Of a stretch of DNA of 44,811 nt, positions 33,701 through 41,316 are shown piece by piece. The DNA comes from Ramlibacter sp. Its GTDB lineage: Bacteria > Pseudomonadota > Gammaproteobacteria > Burkholderiales > Burkholderiaceae_C. The stretch is from assembly GCA_021323335.1 (NCBI GenBank), contig JAJTCN010000056.1:1-44811 (forward strand), written 5' to 3'. Both the position numbers and the translations under genes were made by a program. Below the pieces are notes generated by a model. The model did not search any database. It had not been told where the DNA came from and saw nothing but the letters and a program-made list of their open reading frames with translations. Each line of letters begins with the position of its first letter. Positions within the stretch are counted from its first letter, which is position 1.

Positions 33701-34263
33701 TCCGCTTCCCGCTGGTGGGCGAGGTGCAGGCGATGGGCATGGAGCTCACGCTGCGCAATGCGCTGGAGCCCTGGCACGTGATGGGGGAGGAAGGCGCCAC
33801 CGGGGGCACCGTCCGCTACGTCGACTCCTCGCTCGAACGCATCGAGGTCAAGGTGACCGGCCTGAACCAGAGCCGCTACGTCGTCACGGTCAACGGCCGC
33901 GCCCTGCCGATGCAGTCCACCGGCACCGCCGGCGAGTTCGTCGCGGGCGTGCGCTACCGCGCCTGGCAGCCCTCCTCCGCGCTGCATCCCACCATCGGCG
34001 TGCACGCGCCGCTGACCTTCGACGTGGTCGACACGTGGATGAAGCACTCCATTGCGGGCTGCCAGTACCACGTCGCGCACCCGGGCGGGCGCAACTACAC
34101 GACCTTCCCGGTCAACGCGTACGAAGCGGAAAGCCGGCGCCTCGCGCGCTTCTTCCGCATGGGCCACACGCCCGGGCGGCTGGAGGTGCCGCCCGCCACC
34201 ATCGACGTGCCGGGCAGCCGCGAATTCCCGTTCACGATGGACCTGCGTCGTAGCAAGGGATGA
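30775..34263 (+). CDS. Transglutaminase plus DUF2126 putative amidoligase, large fusion
   Basis: This 1162-residue protein joins an N-terminal transglutaminase-like peptidase domain to a long DUF2126 region. The N-terminal part has the bacterial transglutaminase N motif (ALNHVTHYKYDRPVNLGPQT) and a triad of C180 (ASGSCRDSGWLL), H229 (TDLHAWCEVY) and D245 (IGLDPTSG). The C-terminal part contains LTMGGEPTFVAVEDRD, NIHPAHNWRELVDHTEFLYQ, TGTGGGNHFVLGG and VTGNTHRSEFCIDKLYSPDS. DUF2126 is annotated as a putative amidoligase of the glutamine-synthetase-like fold. The protein probably makes or trims an isopeptide-type bond; the substrate is unknown. There is no signal peptide, so it is cytoplasmic. 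It leads the operon with the ATP-grasp/alpha-E fusion. Confidence 0.93.
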   Translation: MSIHAALNHVTHYKYDRPVNLGPQTVRLRPAPHCRSKVISYSLRVEPAGHFINWQQDPFANFQARLVFPEKTTEFKVTVDLVVEMAVYNPFDFFLEPSADKFPFEYTPEVAQELAPYLACEPLTPLVKQYLQKVDRTPRATIDFLVALNQRVQGDVRYLIRMEPGVQTPEQTLENASGSCRDSGWLLVQLLRRLGLAARFVSGYLIQLKSDVKALDGPSGTEVDFTDLHAWCEVYLPGAGWIGLDPTSGLLAGEGHIPLACTPQPSGAAPIEGLMDEAEVEFSHHMQVTRIYESPRVTKPYTEEQWQEVLALGDAVDRQLQAGDVRLTMGGEPTFVAVEDRDAAEWNTDALGPTKRGFATELVHKLRDEYGKGGFLHFGQGKWYPGEQLPRWALSICWRADGQPCWNDPALFADEREPTRYTAEDARRFIQRLAGRLGITDQFIQPGYEDVFYYLWRERKLPVNVDPFDTRLDDELERTRLRRVFEQKLDAVVGYVLPVAPVESKSPALRGSVWTTGPWFFRDDRMYLIPGDSPMGYRLPLESLPWVGKSDYPYLVERDPMAPAGALPAYDALRGRYEQGPASMPGEAPRAFQDRHGDDVAPTGRSAGRGAGMDTGRAAGETVREPDRFESAHWVTRTALCVEVRDPQRANGPKAEREHGGKSGALYVFMPPLAHLEEYLELLAAIEATAADLGVKIVLEGYPPPRDPRLKVLQVTPDPGVIEVNIHPAHNWRELVDHTEFLYQAAFETRLSAEKFMTDGRHTGTGGGNHFVLGGATPADSPFLRRPELLASLLLYWHNHPALSYLFSGLFIGPTSQAPRVDEARNDQLYELEIALQEIARSRKVHGGSMPPWIVDRTLRNILVDVTGNTHRSEFCIDKLYSPDSSTGRLGLLELRAFEMPPHARMSIAQQLLLRALVARFWKDGYQAPVTRWGTELHDRWLLPSFVWMDMKDVLAEMRQAGFAFDDAWFAPHFEFRFPLVGEVQAMGMELTLRNALEPWHVMGEEGATGGTVRYVDSSLERIEVKVTGLNQSRYVVTVNGRALPMQSTGTAGEFVAGVRYRAWQPSSALHPTIGVHAPLTFDVVDTWMKHSIAGCQYHVAHPGGRNYTTFPVNAYEAESRRLARFFRMGHTPGRLEVPPATIDVPGSREFPFTMDLRRSKG

Positions 34264-34328
34264 CCGCGTCGCCGGGGTGCAACAGGCGAATGGACCCGCG
34301 TTGAGCCGGGGTGGGACAATCGGCCGAC

Positions 34329-36950
34329 GTGGACTCCACCAACGAATCGCTGTTCGGCGCCCAGGCGGAGGAAACTCCGCCCGCGCTCGCGGCCGCCCTC
34401 GCGCCCCCGGCCGCGCCCGGCCACTACGATGAACTGCGCGGCGGCGTCTCCGCGCCCGCCACCGACCCGCACTCGACGCCCGCGACGCTGGTCGCCTCGC
34501 ATGCCATGCCGACGACAGCGTGGTCGCGCTTCTTCGAGAACGTCGGCCGCGAAGGCTTCGACGACCTGAACCGCCGCACCACGGACCTGCAGCGGCAGGT
34601 GCGCGACAACGGCATCACCTACAACGTCTATGCCGACCAGGGCGGCCCGCAGCGGCCCTGGTCGCTGGACCTGTTCCCGCTGCTGCTGACGCCGCAGTGC
34701 TGGCAGCAGATCGAAGCCGGCGTGCTGCAACGGGTGGAACTGCTCGAACGCATCCTCGACGACGTCTACGGCAAGCAGGAGCTGCTGGCGGCCAACCTGC
34801 TGCCGCCGGCGCTGGTGCAGGGTCATCCCGGCTACCTGCGCGCCATGCACGGCGTGCGGCCGGCCGGCGGCCGCCGGCTGCACATCGCGGCCTTCGACCT
34901 GGCACGCGACCCGGAAGGCGCCTGGTGGGTGGTGTCGCAGCGCACGCAGGCGCCGTCGGGCCTGGGCTACCTGCTGGAGAACCGGCTGATCATCTCGCGC
35001 CTGTTCCCCTCGGCCTTCCGCGACCTCAACGTGCAGCGCCTCGCCGCGACGTACCGCGCGCTGCTGGAGAGCATGAGCGCGATGTGCCCGGCGGCGGCCG
35101 ACGAACCGCGCATCGTGCTGCTGACGCCGGGCCCATACAACGAGACCTACTTCGAGCACGCTTACCTCGCGCGCTACCTGGGCCTGACCCTGGTCGAAGG
35201 CAGCGACCTCACGGTGCGCGACGAGCGCCTGTACCTGAAGACGCTCAAGGGCCTGGAGCGCGTGCACGGCGTGCTGAAGCGTCTCGACGACGAGTTCCTG
35301 GATTCGCTGGAGCTGCGTTCCGATTCGCGCCTGGGCGTGCCGGGCCTGCTCCAGGCCGTGCGGGCCGGCAACGTGATGGTGGCCAACGCACCGGGCAGCG
35401 GCTTCCTGGAATCGACCGGCCTGCTCGGCTTCCTGCCGGCCCTGAGCCGCAAGCTGCTGGGCGAGGAACTCAAGCTGCCGGCGCTGCCCACGTGGTGGTG
35501 CGGCGAACGCGCGGCCATGCTGTCGGTGCTGCCGCAACTGGGCAACTGCGTGATCAAGCCGACCTACTCCGACGCCCTGGCCGGCGCGGTGCTGGGCAAG
35601 ACGCTGTCGCGCCGGCAGCAGGACGAATGGGCCGGCCGCATCATGCGCGAGCCCGACCAGCACACCGTGCAGGCCTACCTGCCGCTCGGACAGATGCCGA
35701 CCTGGCGCACCGCTCCTTCGGGCGACCGGATCCTGCCGCGCTCCTTCCTGCTACGCGTGTTCGCCGTGTCGGACGGCGCGCAGGGCTGGCGCGTGCTGCC
35801 CGGCGGCCTGACGCGGCTGGCCGGCGGCGAGCTCGACATCGCCTCGATGCAGCGGGGCGGCAGCAGCGCCGACACGTGGGTGCAGACCGAAGGCGAGGTC
35901 GACCGCACCAGCCTGCTGCACCACGAACACCCCTCGGTCGACACGCCGCATCGCAATCGGACGGTGACCAGCCGGGCGGCCGAAAACCTGTTCTGGCTGG
36001 GCCGCTACACCGAGCGCACGGAAAACACCGCGCGGCTGGCGCGCCTGGCCATCGCCAGCCTGAACGGCGAGGACCAGTCCTCGCAACCGCTGATGGCATG
36101 GCTGACCGACGTGGCCGTCGCCAACGCGCTGGTGCTGCCGGCGGTCCCGGCCGCCACGCAGGCGCGGCGCGTCTTCGAGCGGTCCCTGATCGCGGGCCTG
36201 TGCGACGGCGACGAGTCGCACAGCGTCGGCTTCAACCTGGCGGCGGTGCGCTCCGCGGCCGGCGCGGTGCGCGAGCGCCTGTCGCAGGAACAGTGGAACC
36301 TGATCGTCGAAGCCGAACGGACTTTCACGCAAGGATGCGCGGACGCCCAGGCCGACGGCGACTACTCCGCGGTGGAAACCCTCCGGGTACTGGAAACGCT
36401 GTCCGGACACACGGCGGCGATGACGGGCGCGCAGACCGACCGCATGACGCGGGACGACGGCTGGCGGCTGCTGTCCACCGGGCGCCACCTGGAGCGCCTG
36501 GGCTTCCTCGCGCAGGCGCTGGCCAGCGCCTTCGAGAGCGGCGCCGTGCACGACGAAGGCGGCTTCGAGGCGGTGGTGGCCCTGTTCGACAGCACCATCA
36601 CCTTCCATGCCCAGTACCAGCAGCGGCACGACATCCCGGCCCTGCTGGACCTGCTGGTGCTGGACGGCGACAACCCGCGCTCGCTGGGCTGGGTGGCGCA
36701 GACGCTGCGCAACCGGCTGGCCAAGCTGGCCGGGTCGCGCCAGGGCGTGGTGCCCATCATGGCGATGCCGGTGCCGGACCCCAAAGGCTGGACGCTGGAG
36801 GCGCTGTGTGTCCGCGATGCCCAGGGGCAGCATGCGGCGCTGCTGGAGGTGCTGCAGCAATGCGTGGATGCGTCCTATCGCCTCTCGGACGACCTCACCG
36901 CGCGCTACTTCGCGCATTCCGGCGACGGCCGCTACAGCGTCGGGGCCTGA
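34329..36950 (+). CDS. Fused circularly permuted ATP-grasp and alpha-E protein
   Basis: The product has about 873 residues. The first 520 correspond to a circularly permuted ATP-grasp domain (NGITYNVYADQGGPQRPWSL, QAPSGLGYLLENRLIISRLF, PGPYNETYFEHAYLARYLGL, LPGGLTRLAGG). Residues from about 545 form an alpha-E domain (SRAAENLFWLGRYTERTENT). It differs from the separate paralogue in its nucleotide-binding sites. VVSQRTQAPSG stands where the other has LEDNLRVPSG, and VIKPTYSDALAGAVLG stands where the other has the Gly-rich VVKEVHGAGGYGM. ATP use may therefore differ or be lost. GTG at 34329 is preferred; GTG at 34311 is possible. The spacer to the preceding gene is about 65 bases, and the next transglutaminase starts one base after its stop. 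Confidence 0.92.
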   Translation: MDSTNESLFGAQAEETPPALAAALAPPAAPGHYDELRGGVSAPATDPHSTPATLVASHAMPTTAWSRFFENVGREGFDDLNRRTTDLQRQVRDNGITYNVYADQGGPQRPWSLDLFPLLLTPQCWQQIEAGVLQRVELLERILDDVYGKQELLAANLLPPALVQGHPGYLRAMHGVRPAGGRRLHIAAFDLARDPEGAWWVVSQRTQAPSGLGYLLENRLIISRLFPSAFRDLNVQRLAATYRALLESMSAMCPAAADEPRIVLLTPGPYNETYFEHAYLARYLGLTLVEGSDLTVRDERLYLKTLKGLERVHGVLKRLDDEFLDSLELRSDSRLGVPGLLQAVRAGNVMVANAPGSGFLESTGLLGFLPALSRKLLGEELKLPALPTWWCGERAAMLSVLPQLGNCVIKPTYSDALAGAVLGKTLSRRQQDEWAGRIMREPDQHTVQAYLPLGQMPTWRTAPSGDRILPRSFLLRVFAVSDGAQGWRVLPGGLTRLAGGELDIASMQRGGSSADTWVQTEGEVDRTSLLHHEHPSVDTPHRNRTVTSRAAENLFWLGRYTERTENTARLARLAIASLNGEDQSSQPLMAWLTDVAVANALVLPAVPAATQARRVFERSLIAGLCDGDESHSVGFNLAAVRSAAGAVRERLSQEQWNLIVEAERTFTQGCADAQADGDYSAVETLRVLETLSGHTAAMTGAQTDRMTRDDGWRLLSTGRHLERLGFLAQALASAFESGAVHDEGGFEAVVALFDSTITFHAQYQQRHDIPALLDLLVLDGDNPRSLGWVAQTLRNRLAKLAGSRQGVVPIMAMPVPDPKGWTLEALCVRDAQGQHAALLEVLQQCVDASYRLSDDLTARYFAHSGDGRYSVGA

Positions 36951-36951
36951 C

Positions 36952-37872
36952 ATGCTGCTGCACGTGCTGCACGAGACCTCGTACCGCTACGTTCCCGCGG
37001 TGCGCACGGCGCAGCACATGGTGCACCTGAAGCCCGCGCACAACGCGCGGCAGCAGCTGCTGAACCATCGGCTGGCGATCGACCCGGAGCCGGCGCGGCA
37101 CAACGAGACCGTGGATGTCTACGGCAACACGCGCACCTTCTTCAGCCTGCAATTCAGCCACGAAGCGCTGCGCGTGACGGCGGAGAGCCTGGTGTCCACC
37201 ACGGCCGTGCCGGAACCCGCCACCAGCCTGCCGTGGGACGACGTGGTGGAACGCATCCGCTACCACCGCCGCACGCATTACGACCCGGCCAGCGAGTTCG
37301 CGTTTGCCTCGCCCTACGTGCCGCGCGACAAGGCCTTCGCCGACTACGCCCTTCCGAGTTTCCCGGCAGGCCGGCCGCTGGCGGAGGCGGCGCGCGAGCT
37401 GATGCACCGCATCTACGAAGACTTTGAATACGAAACCACCGCCACGGACGTCAACACGCCGGCGCTGGAAGCGCTGGCGTTGCGCAAGGGCGTCTGCCAG
37501 GACCTGGCGCACGTGATGCTGGGCTGCCTGCGCAGCCTGGGGCTGCCGGCGCGCTACGTCAGCGGCTACCTGCTCACCCACCCACCCGAAGGCAAGCCGC
37601 GGCTGGTGGGCAGCGATGCCTCGCATGCCTGGGCCGCGGTGTACCTGCCGGCGCCCGGCAAGCCGGGCGAGTGGCTGGACCTGGATCCGACCAACGACCG
37701 GCCCGCAGGCGAAGACTACGTGACGCTGGCGATCGGGCGCGATTACTCCGACGTCTCGCCGATGCGCGGCGTGATCCATGGCGGGGCGAATCACCGGCTG
37801 CGGGTGGCGGTGACGGTGACGCCGGCCGAGAATGACGGAATGACCGCGGCTGCGCCGGCAATGACAGAATGA
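36952..37872 (+). CDS. Transglutaminase-like cysteine peptidase family protein
   Basis: This 306-residue protein starts with the bacterial transglutaminase N domain (LLHVLHETSYRYVPAVRTAQ) and continues into the catalytic core. The triad is C182 (LRKGVCQDLAHVML), H225 (SDASHAWAAVYLP) and D245 (LDLDPTNDRPAG). No signal peptide is present, so it acts in the cytoplasm with the two preceding proteins. Its ATG begins one base after the ATP-grasp/alpha-E stop, which leaves no doubt about co-transcription. Proteins of this type are predicted to release or process a peptide made by the ATP-grasp partner. The short Ala/Thr-rich tail is not conserved. Family assignment is firm; the reaction is inferred. 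Confidence 0.93.
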   Translation: MLLHVLHETSYRYVPAVRTAQHMVHLKPAHNARQQLLNHRLAIDPEPARHNETVDVYGNTRTFFSLQFSHEALRVTAESLVSTTAVPEPATSLPWDDVVERIRYHRRTHYDPASEFAFASPYVPRDKAFADYALPSFPAGRPLAEAARELMHRIYEDFEYETTATDVNTPALEALALRKGVCQDLAHVMLGCLRSLGLPARYVSGYLLTHPPEGKPRLVGSDASHAWAAVYLPAPGKPGEWLDLDPTNDRPAGEDYVTLAIGRDYSDVSPMRGVIHGGANHRLRVAVTVTPAENDGMTAAAPAMTE

Positions 37873-37891
37873 CCGGTCACAGGAGAACGAC

Positions 37892-38347
37892 ATGAGCGTC
37901 TACGACAAGCTGAAGGAACTCAACATCACCCTGCCGCCGGTGGCCACGCCCGCCGCGGCCTACGTGCCGTTCGTGCGCACCGGCAACCTGGTCTTCCTCT
38001 CCGGCCACATCGCCAAGAAGGAAGGCAAGGCCTGGGTCGGCCAGCTCGGCAAGAACATCCAGACCGAGGAAGGCAAGCTGGCGGCCCGCGCGATCGCCAT
38101 CGACCTGATGGGCACGCTGCATGCGGCCGTCGGCGACCTGAACAAGGTCAAGCGGATCGTGAAGGTGATGAGCCTGGTGAATTCCACGCCCGACTTCACC
38201 GAGCAGCACCTCGTCACCAACGGCGCCAGCGAGCTGCTGGGCCAGGTGTTCGGCGACAAGGGCGCGCATGCCCGCAGCGCCTTCGGCGTCGCGCAGATCC
38301 CGCAGGGTGCGTGCGTGGAGATCGAGCTGATCGCGGAGATTGGCTAG
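37892..38347 (+). CDS. RidA/YjgF family protein
   Basis: RidA-family enzymes hydrolyse reactive enamine/imine intermediates such as 2-aminoacrylate. This 151-residue member starts MSVYDKLKELNITLPPVATP and includes FVRTGNLVFLSGHIAKKEGK and ARSAFGVAQIPQGACVEIEL. The arginine of the ARSA motif is where the substrate-carboxylate-binding residue usually sits. At about 150 residues it belongs to the longer YjgF-like subgroup, whose deaminase activity is less proven. AGGAGA at 37881-37886 is a good ribosome site for the ATG at 37892. The gene lies 19 bases after the transglutaminase, so it may be read with the amidoligase operon, although a metabolic connection is unproven. Confidence 0.93.
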   Translation: MSVYDKLKELNITLPPVATPAAAYVPFVRTGNLVFLSGHIAKKEGKAWVGQLGKNIQTEEGKLAARAIAIDLMGTLHAAVGDLNKVKRIVKVMSLVNSTPDFTEQHLVTNGASELLGQVFGDKGAHARSAFGVAQIPQGACVEIELIAEIG

Positions 38348-38467
38348 CCGTCATCCGACGGCATCCGGACTGGCGCGCAAGACGTCATTCCGGCGCAGCC
38401 TGCCCCCGCGCAGACGGGAGCGGGAACCCAGAGCATCCGTTTGATTTATGCAGCGACGGACCCGAGC

Positions 38468-38675
38468 CGTCATCCCCGCGAAGGCGGGGATCCAGGGCTC
38501 CCGGTATTCAGCAGCACGCTGGAACGCATCCAGGGCCGGTGAAGGGGGGTATTCGGCGCAGGTCCATTCGCGGTTGCCCGCCAAGGCGGACGACCCACAA
38601 TCGACTTGAAGTTCCTCCGGTTCCGAGGCAGGAAGGAAGATGGACGCCCTGGATCCCCGCCTCCGCGGGGATGAC
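38468..38675. repeat. Pair of inverted REP-like palindromes in a gene-free gap
   Basis: The gap 38348-38677 holds no supportable gene. A palindromic unit GTCATCCCCGCGAAGGCGGG followed by GATCCAGGG occurs at 38468-38497. An inverted copy (CCCTGGATCCCCGCCTCCGC and on to GGGGATGAC) ends at 38675. A degenerate third copy with GTCATTCCGGCG lies near 38383. Each unit is itself a hairpin, and together the two could pair into a large cruciform of about 200 bases. Such CCCCGCGAAGGCGGGG units are common dispersed repeats in proteobacteria. The pair sits between convergent genes (RidA and the GMC oxidoreductase), where it could end transcription from both sides. Confidence 0.85.
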
Positions 38676-38677
38676 AG

Positions 38678-40282
38678 TTAGCCCGCCTGCACCAGCGCCG
38701 CGCCCTTCTCGCCGATCATGATGGCGGCCGCATTGGTGTTGGTCGACACCATCGTGGGCATCACCGACGCATCGATCACCCGCAGCCGCTCCACCCCGCG
38801 CACGCGCAACTGCGCATCGACCACCGAGCGCTCGTCGCCGCCCATGCGGCAGGTTCCGGTGGCGTGGAACACCGTGCCGCCCTTGTTCCGCGCGAACTGC
38901 TCCAGCTCCGCATCGCTGCGGACCGCATTCCCCGGCAGGTATTCCTCCCCCGTGACGAGATCGCGGAAGGACGGCTGGTTGTAGATGTCGCGCAGGATCT
39001 TCAGGCCCGACACCAGCACCTTCGCATCGTGCGGATGCGTGAGGTAGTTGGACACGATGCGCGGCAGCGCCAGCGGATCGGTGGACCGGATCTGCACCGT
39101 GCCGCGGGACAGCGGCCGGCACTGCGTGGCCGAGGCGGAGAAGCCCGAGAAGGTGTGCAGCGGATCGCCGGGCTTGTCCACCGACAGCGGCATCACGTTG
39201 AGCAGCACGTCGGGCCGGCCGCCCTCCGCATGCTCGCTGCACACCATGCCGCCCACCTGCCCCGCGCCCACGGTGAGCGGGCCGCGCTGCTGGAACAGCC
39301 ACTGCGCGCCCATCGCCGCCAGCGACAACGGGTTGCGCACCTGGTCGTTCAGCGACATGCGCTTCTTCAGCTTGAGGATGACGCGGGCCTGGTAATGGTC
39401 CTGCAGGTTGGCGCCGACCTCGGGCGCATCCACGTGCACCGGCAGGCCGTGCTGGCGCAGCAGGTCCGCCGGCCCGACGCCGGAGAGCTGCAGCACCTGC
39501 GGCGACTGCAGCGCACCGGCGGCCAGCAGCACCTCGCCATCGGCCCGCGCGCTGCGCCGTTCGCCGTGCTCCAGCCACTCGACGCCGACTGCGCGGCCCT
39601 GCTCGATGAGGATGCGCGTCACATGGACGCCGGTGCGCACGGTGAGGTTGGGACGCGCGCGCGCCGGTGCGAGGAACGCCGTGGCCGCATCGCAGCGCCA
39701 GTGGCCGCGCAGCGTGAGCTGGTAGGCGCCCAGGCCGCCGGCCTGCGCGCCGTTGAAATCGGGATTGGCGCCATGCCCGGCCTCCAGCCCCGCCTGGATC
39801 CACGCCTTGCAATAAGGATGGTCGTTGCGCAGGTCCGAGACGCACAACTCGCCGGAGCCGCCGTGGTATTCGCTCTCGCCGCCTTCGTAGCGCTCCGACT
39901 TGCGGAAGTACGGCAGCACCTCGCGGTAGCTCCAGCCCGAGGCGCCCATGCGGGCCCAGCCGTCGAAGTCGGCGTGCTGGCCGCGGATGTACAGCAGCCC
40001 GTTGATGAGGCTGGAGCCGCCCAGGCCCTTGCCGCGCGGCCAGGAGATCGGCCGGTTGCCCGTCGCCTGCTGCGGCTCCAGCGGGAATTGCCGGGAAAAG
40101 CGCGGGTCGTAGATGCTGCGGAAATAGCCGATGGGCAGGCGCAGCCAGAAGTGGCCGACGTCGCCCCCCGCCTCCAGCAGCAGCACCCGGCAGGCCGGGT
40201 CCGCGCTCAGCCGGTTGGCCAGCACGCAGCCGGCCGACCCCGCGCCGATGATGACGTGGTCGTAGCCGGCCGCTCCACTCAT
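38678..40282 (-). CDS. GMC-family FAD oxidoreductase (choline dehydrogenase-like)
   Basis: This 534-residue flavoenzyme oxidises a primary or secondary alcohol group, passing electrons to a quinone or other acceptor. The N-terminal FAD motif is IIGAGSAGCVLANRL (about 11-25), the GMC signature GKGLGGSSLINGLLYIRGQ lies near 85-103, and the C-terminal active site has H473 in FHATGTCRMGGD with asparagines in VSTNTNAAAIMIGEK. Length and motifs are those of active members. The ATG overlaps the stop of the ABC binding-protein gene by 4 bases, so the enzyme probably acts on the imported compound. It ends close to the REP-like palindrome pair. The precise substrate cannot be named; choline is only the family namesake. 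Confidence 0.94.
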   Translation of the reverse strand: MSGAAGYDHVIIGAGSAGCVLANRLSADPACRVLLLEAGGDVGHFWLRLPIGYFRSIYDPRFSRQFPLEPQQATGNRPISWPRGKGLGGSSLINGLLYIRGQHADFDGWARMGASGWSYREVLPYFRKSERYEGGESEYHGGSGELCVSDLRNDHPYCKAWIQAGLEAGHGANPDFNGAQAGGLGAYQLTLRGHWRCDAATAFLAPARARPNLTVRTGVHVTRILIEQGRAVGVEWLEHGERRSARADGEVLLAAGALQSPQVLQLSGVGPADLLRQHGLPVHVDAPEVGANLQDHYQARVILKLKKRMSLNDQVRNPLSLAAMGAQWLFQQRGPLTVGAGQVGGMVCSEHAEGGRPDVLLNVMPLSVDKPGDPLHTFSGFSASATQCRPLSRGTVQIRSTDPLALPRIVSNYLTHPHDAKVLVSGLKILRDIYNQPSFRDLVTGEEYLPGNAVRSDAELEQFARNKGGTVFHATGTCRMGGDERSVVDAQLRVRGVERLRVIDASVMPTMVSTNTNAAAIMIGEKGAALVQAG

Positions 40283-41277
40283 GCCTTGACCGTCTCCAGG
40301 AAGGGCTTCGGGTCGAAGTAGTCCTGCGCCTTCACCGGGTTCTGGATGTTGCCGGCGTCGACGAAGAAGTCCGTCACCTGCTGCAGCCACTTGGTGACCG
40401 TGCCGTCCTGGTAGTTCTTGCGCCACTCGGCGTTGGTGTAGTACTTGGACGCCTTGAACTGCTCCTTGAAGTCGGGCAGCGGCACGTCGGTGTACTGCGT
40501 CTTCTGCAGCATCTCGGCGGCTTCGTCCGGCTTGCCGGAGATCAGCGCATTGGCATCGGCCCAGCCCGCGATCACCTTGCGGATGACAGCCGGGTTCTTG
40601 GCGTAGTACTCGTTGCCCGCGGCCCAGCCGCCCATGATGGCGGCCTGCGGGAAGAAGGCGGATGCATCGATCAGGCGGCGCGCGCCGGGCAGCTGCTTCT
40701 TGATGACCGAGTCGAAGGGCACCCACAGCGCCACGGCCGGCACCGCGCCGGAGATGAACGAGCTGACCGCCTCCGGCATCCGCTGGTTCACGACTTTCAC
40801 GTCCTTCGGGTCGATGTTGTTGGTGCGCAGGGCGCGGTCCAGGAACACGTGCGCCGTGGTGCCGGTGGTCGTGGACACCTGCTTGCCCTTGAGGTCCGCC
40901 AGTGTCTTGATGCCGGAGTCCTCGCGCACCCACAGCTGCGCCGTGGCGTACTCGATGTTGTTCATCAGGAAGGCCTTGCCCTGTCCGCGCGCCGGGAAGT
41001 TGGACAGCACGGCGCCGGTGGCCAGCATGTCGAGGCTGCCGCCGATCATGGCCTGGAACAGCTCCAGCCCGGTGTTGAACTTGACCAGCTCGAGCTCCAG
41101 GCCCTGCTTGGCGAAGCTGCCGATCTGCTGGCCGACGAAGATGTGGCCGTCCACCGCGGGCGTGTGCAGGTAACCCACCTTCACCTTGGTGCGCGCCTGC
41201 GCGAAGGTGGGCAGCGCGGCGGCGCCCAGGGATGCGGCGGCGGCCGCTTGGATGAGTTGCCGGCGTTGGATGGCCAT
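40279..41277 (-). CDS. ABC transporter substrate-binding protein (NitT/TauT type)
   Basis: This 332-residue protein has an N-terminal export signal with RRQLIQAAAAASLGAAALP, a Tat- or Sec-type signal ending near AQA at about 28. The mature part is a two-lobed binding protein (KVKVGYLHTPAVDGHIFVGQ, FNTGLELFQAMIGGSLDM, LKGKQVSTTTGTTAHVFLDR). It resembles binders of aliphatic sulfonates, nitrate, taurine or aromatic and organic acids. The threonine-rich TTTGTTAH segment probably contacts the anion. It is followed by the GMC gene (4-base overlap) and preceded 39 bases upstream by the ATPase gene. The substrate cannot be named from sequence; neighbours suggest an alcohol-containing acid. Confidence 0.93.
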   Translation of the reverse strand: MAIQRRQLIQAAAAASLGAAALPTFAQARTKVKVGYLHTPAVDGHIFVGQQIGSFAKQGLELELVKFNTGLELFQAMIGGSLDMLATGAVLSNFPARGQGKAFLMNNIEYATAQLWVREDSGIKTLADLKGKQVSTTTGTTAHVFLDRALRTNNIDPKDVKVVNQRMPEAVSSFISGAVPAVALWVPFDSVIKKQLPGARRLIDASAFFPQAAIMGGWAAGNEYYAKNPAVIRKVIAGWADANALISGKPDEAAEMLQKTQYTDVPLPDFKEQFKASKYYTNAEWRKNYQDGTVTKWLQQVTDFFVDAGNIQNPVKAQDYFDPKPFLETVKA

Positions 41278-41316
41278 GGTGAGTCTCCTGTGGATGTGGG
41301 TGGGAGCGGAAAGCGG

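Noticed and set aside
31345..34167. Minus-strand open frame of about 940 codons
   Set aside because: It is antisense to the well-conserved transglutaminase-DUF2126 gene and has no recognisable domain; a shadow frame.
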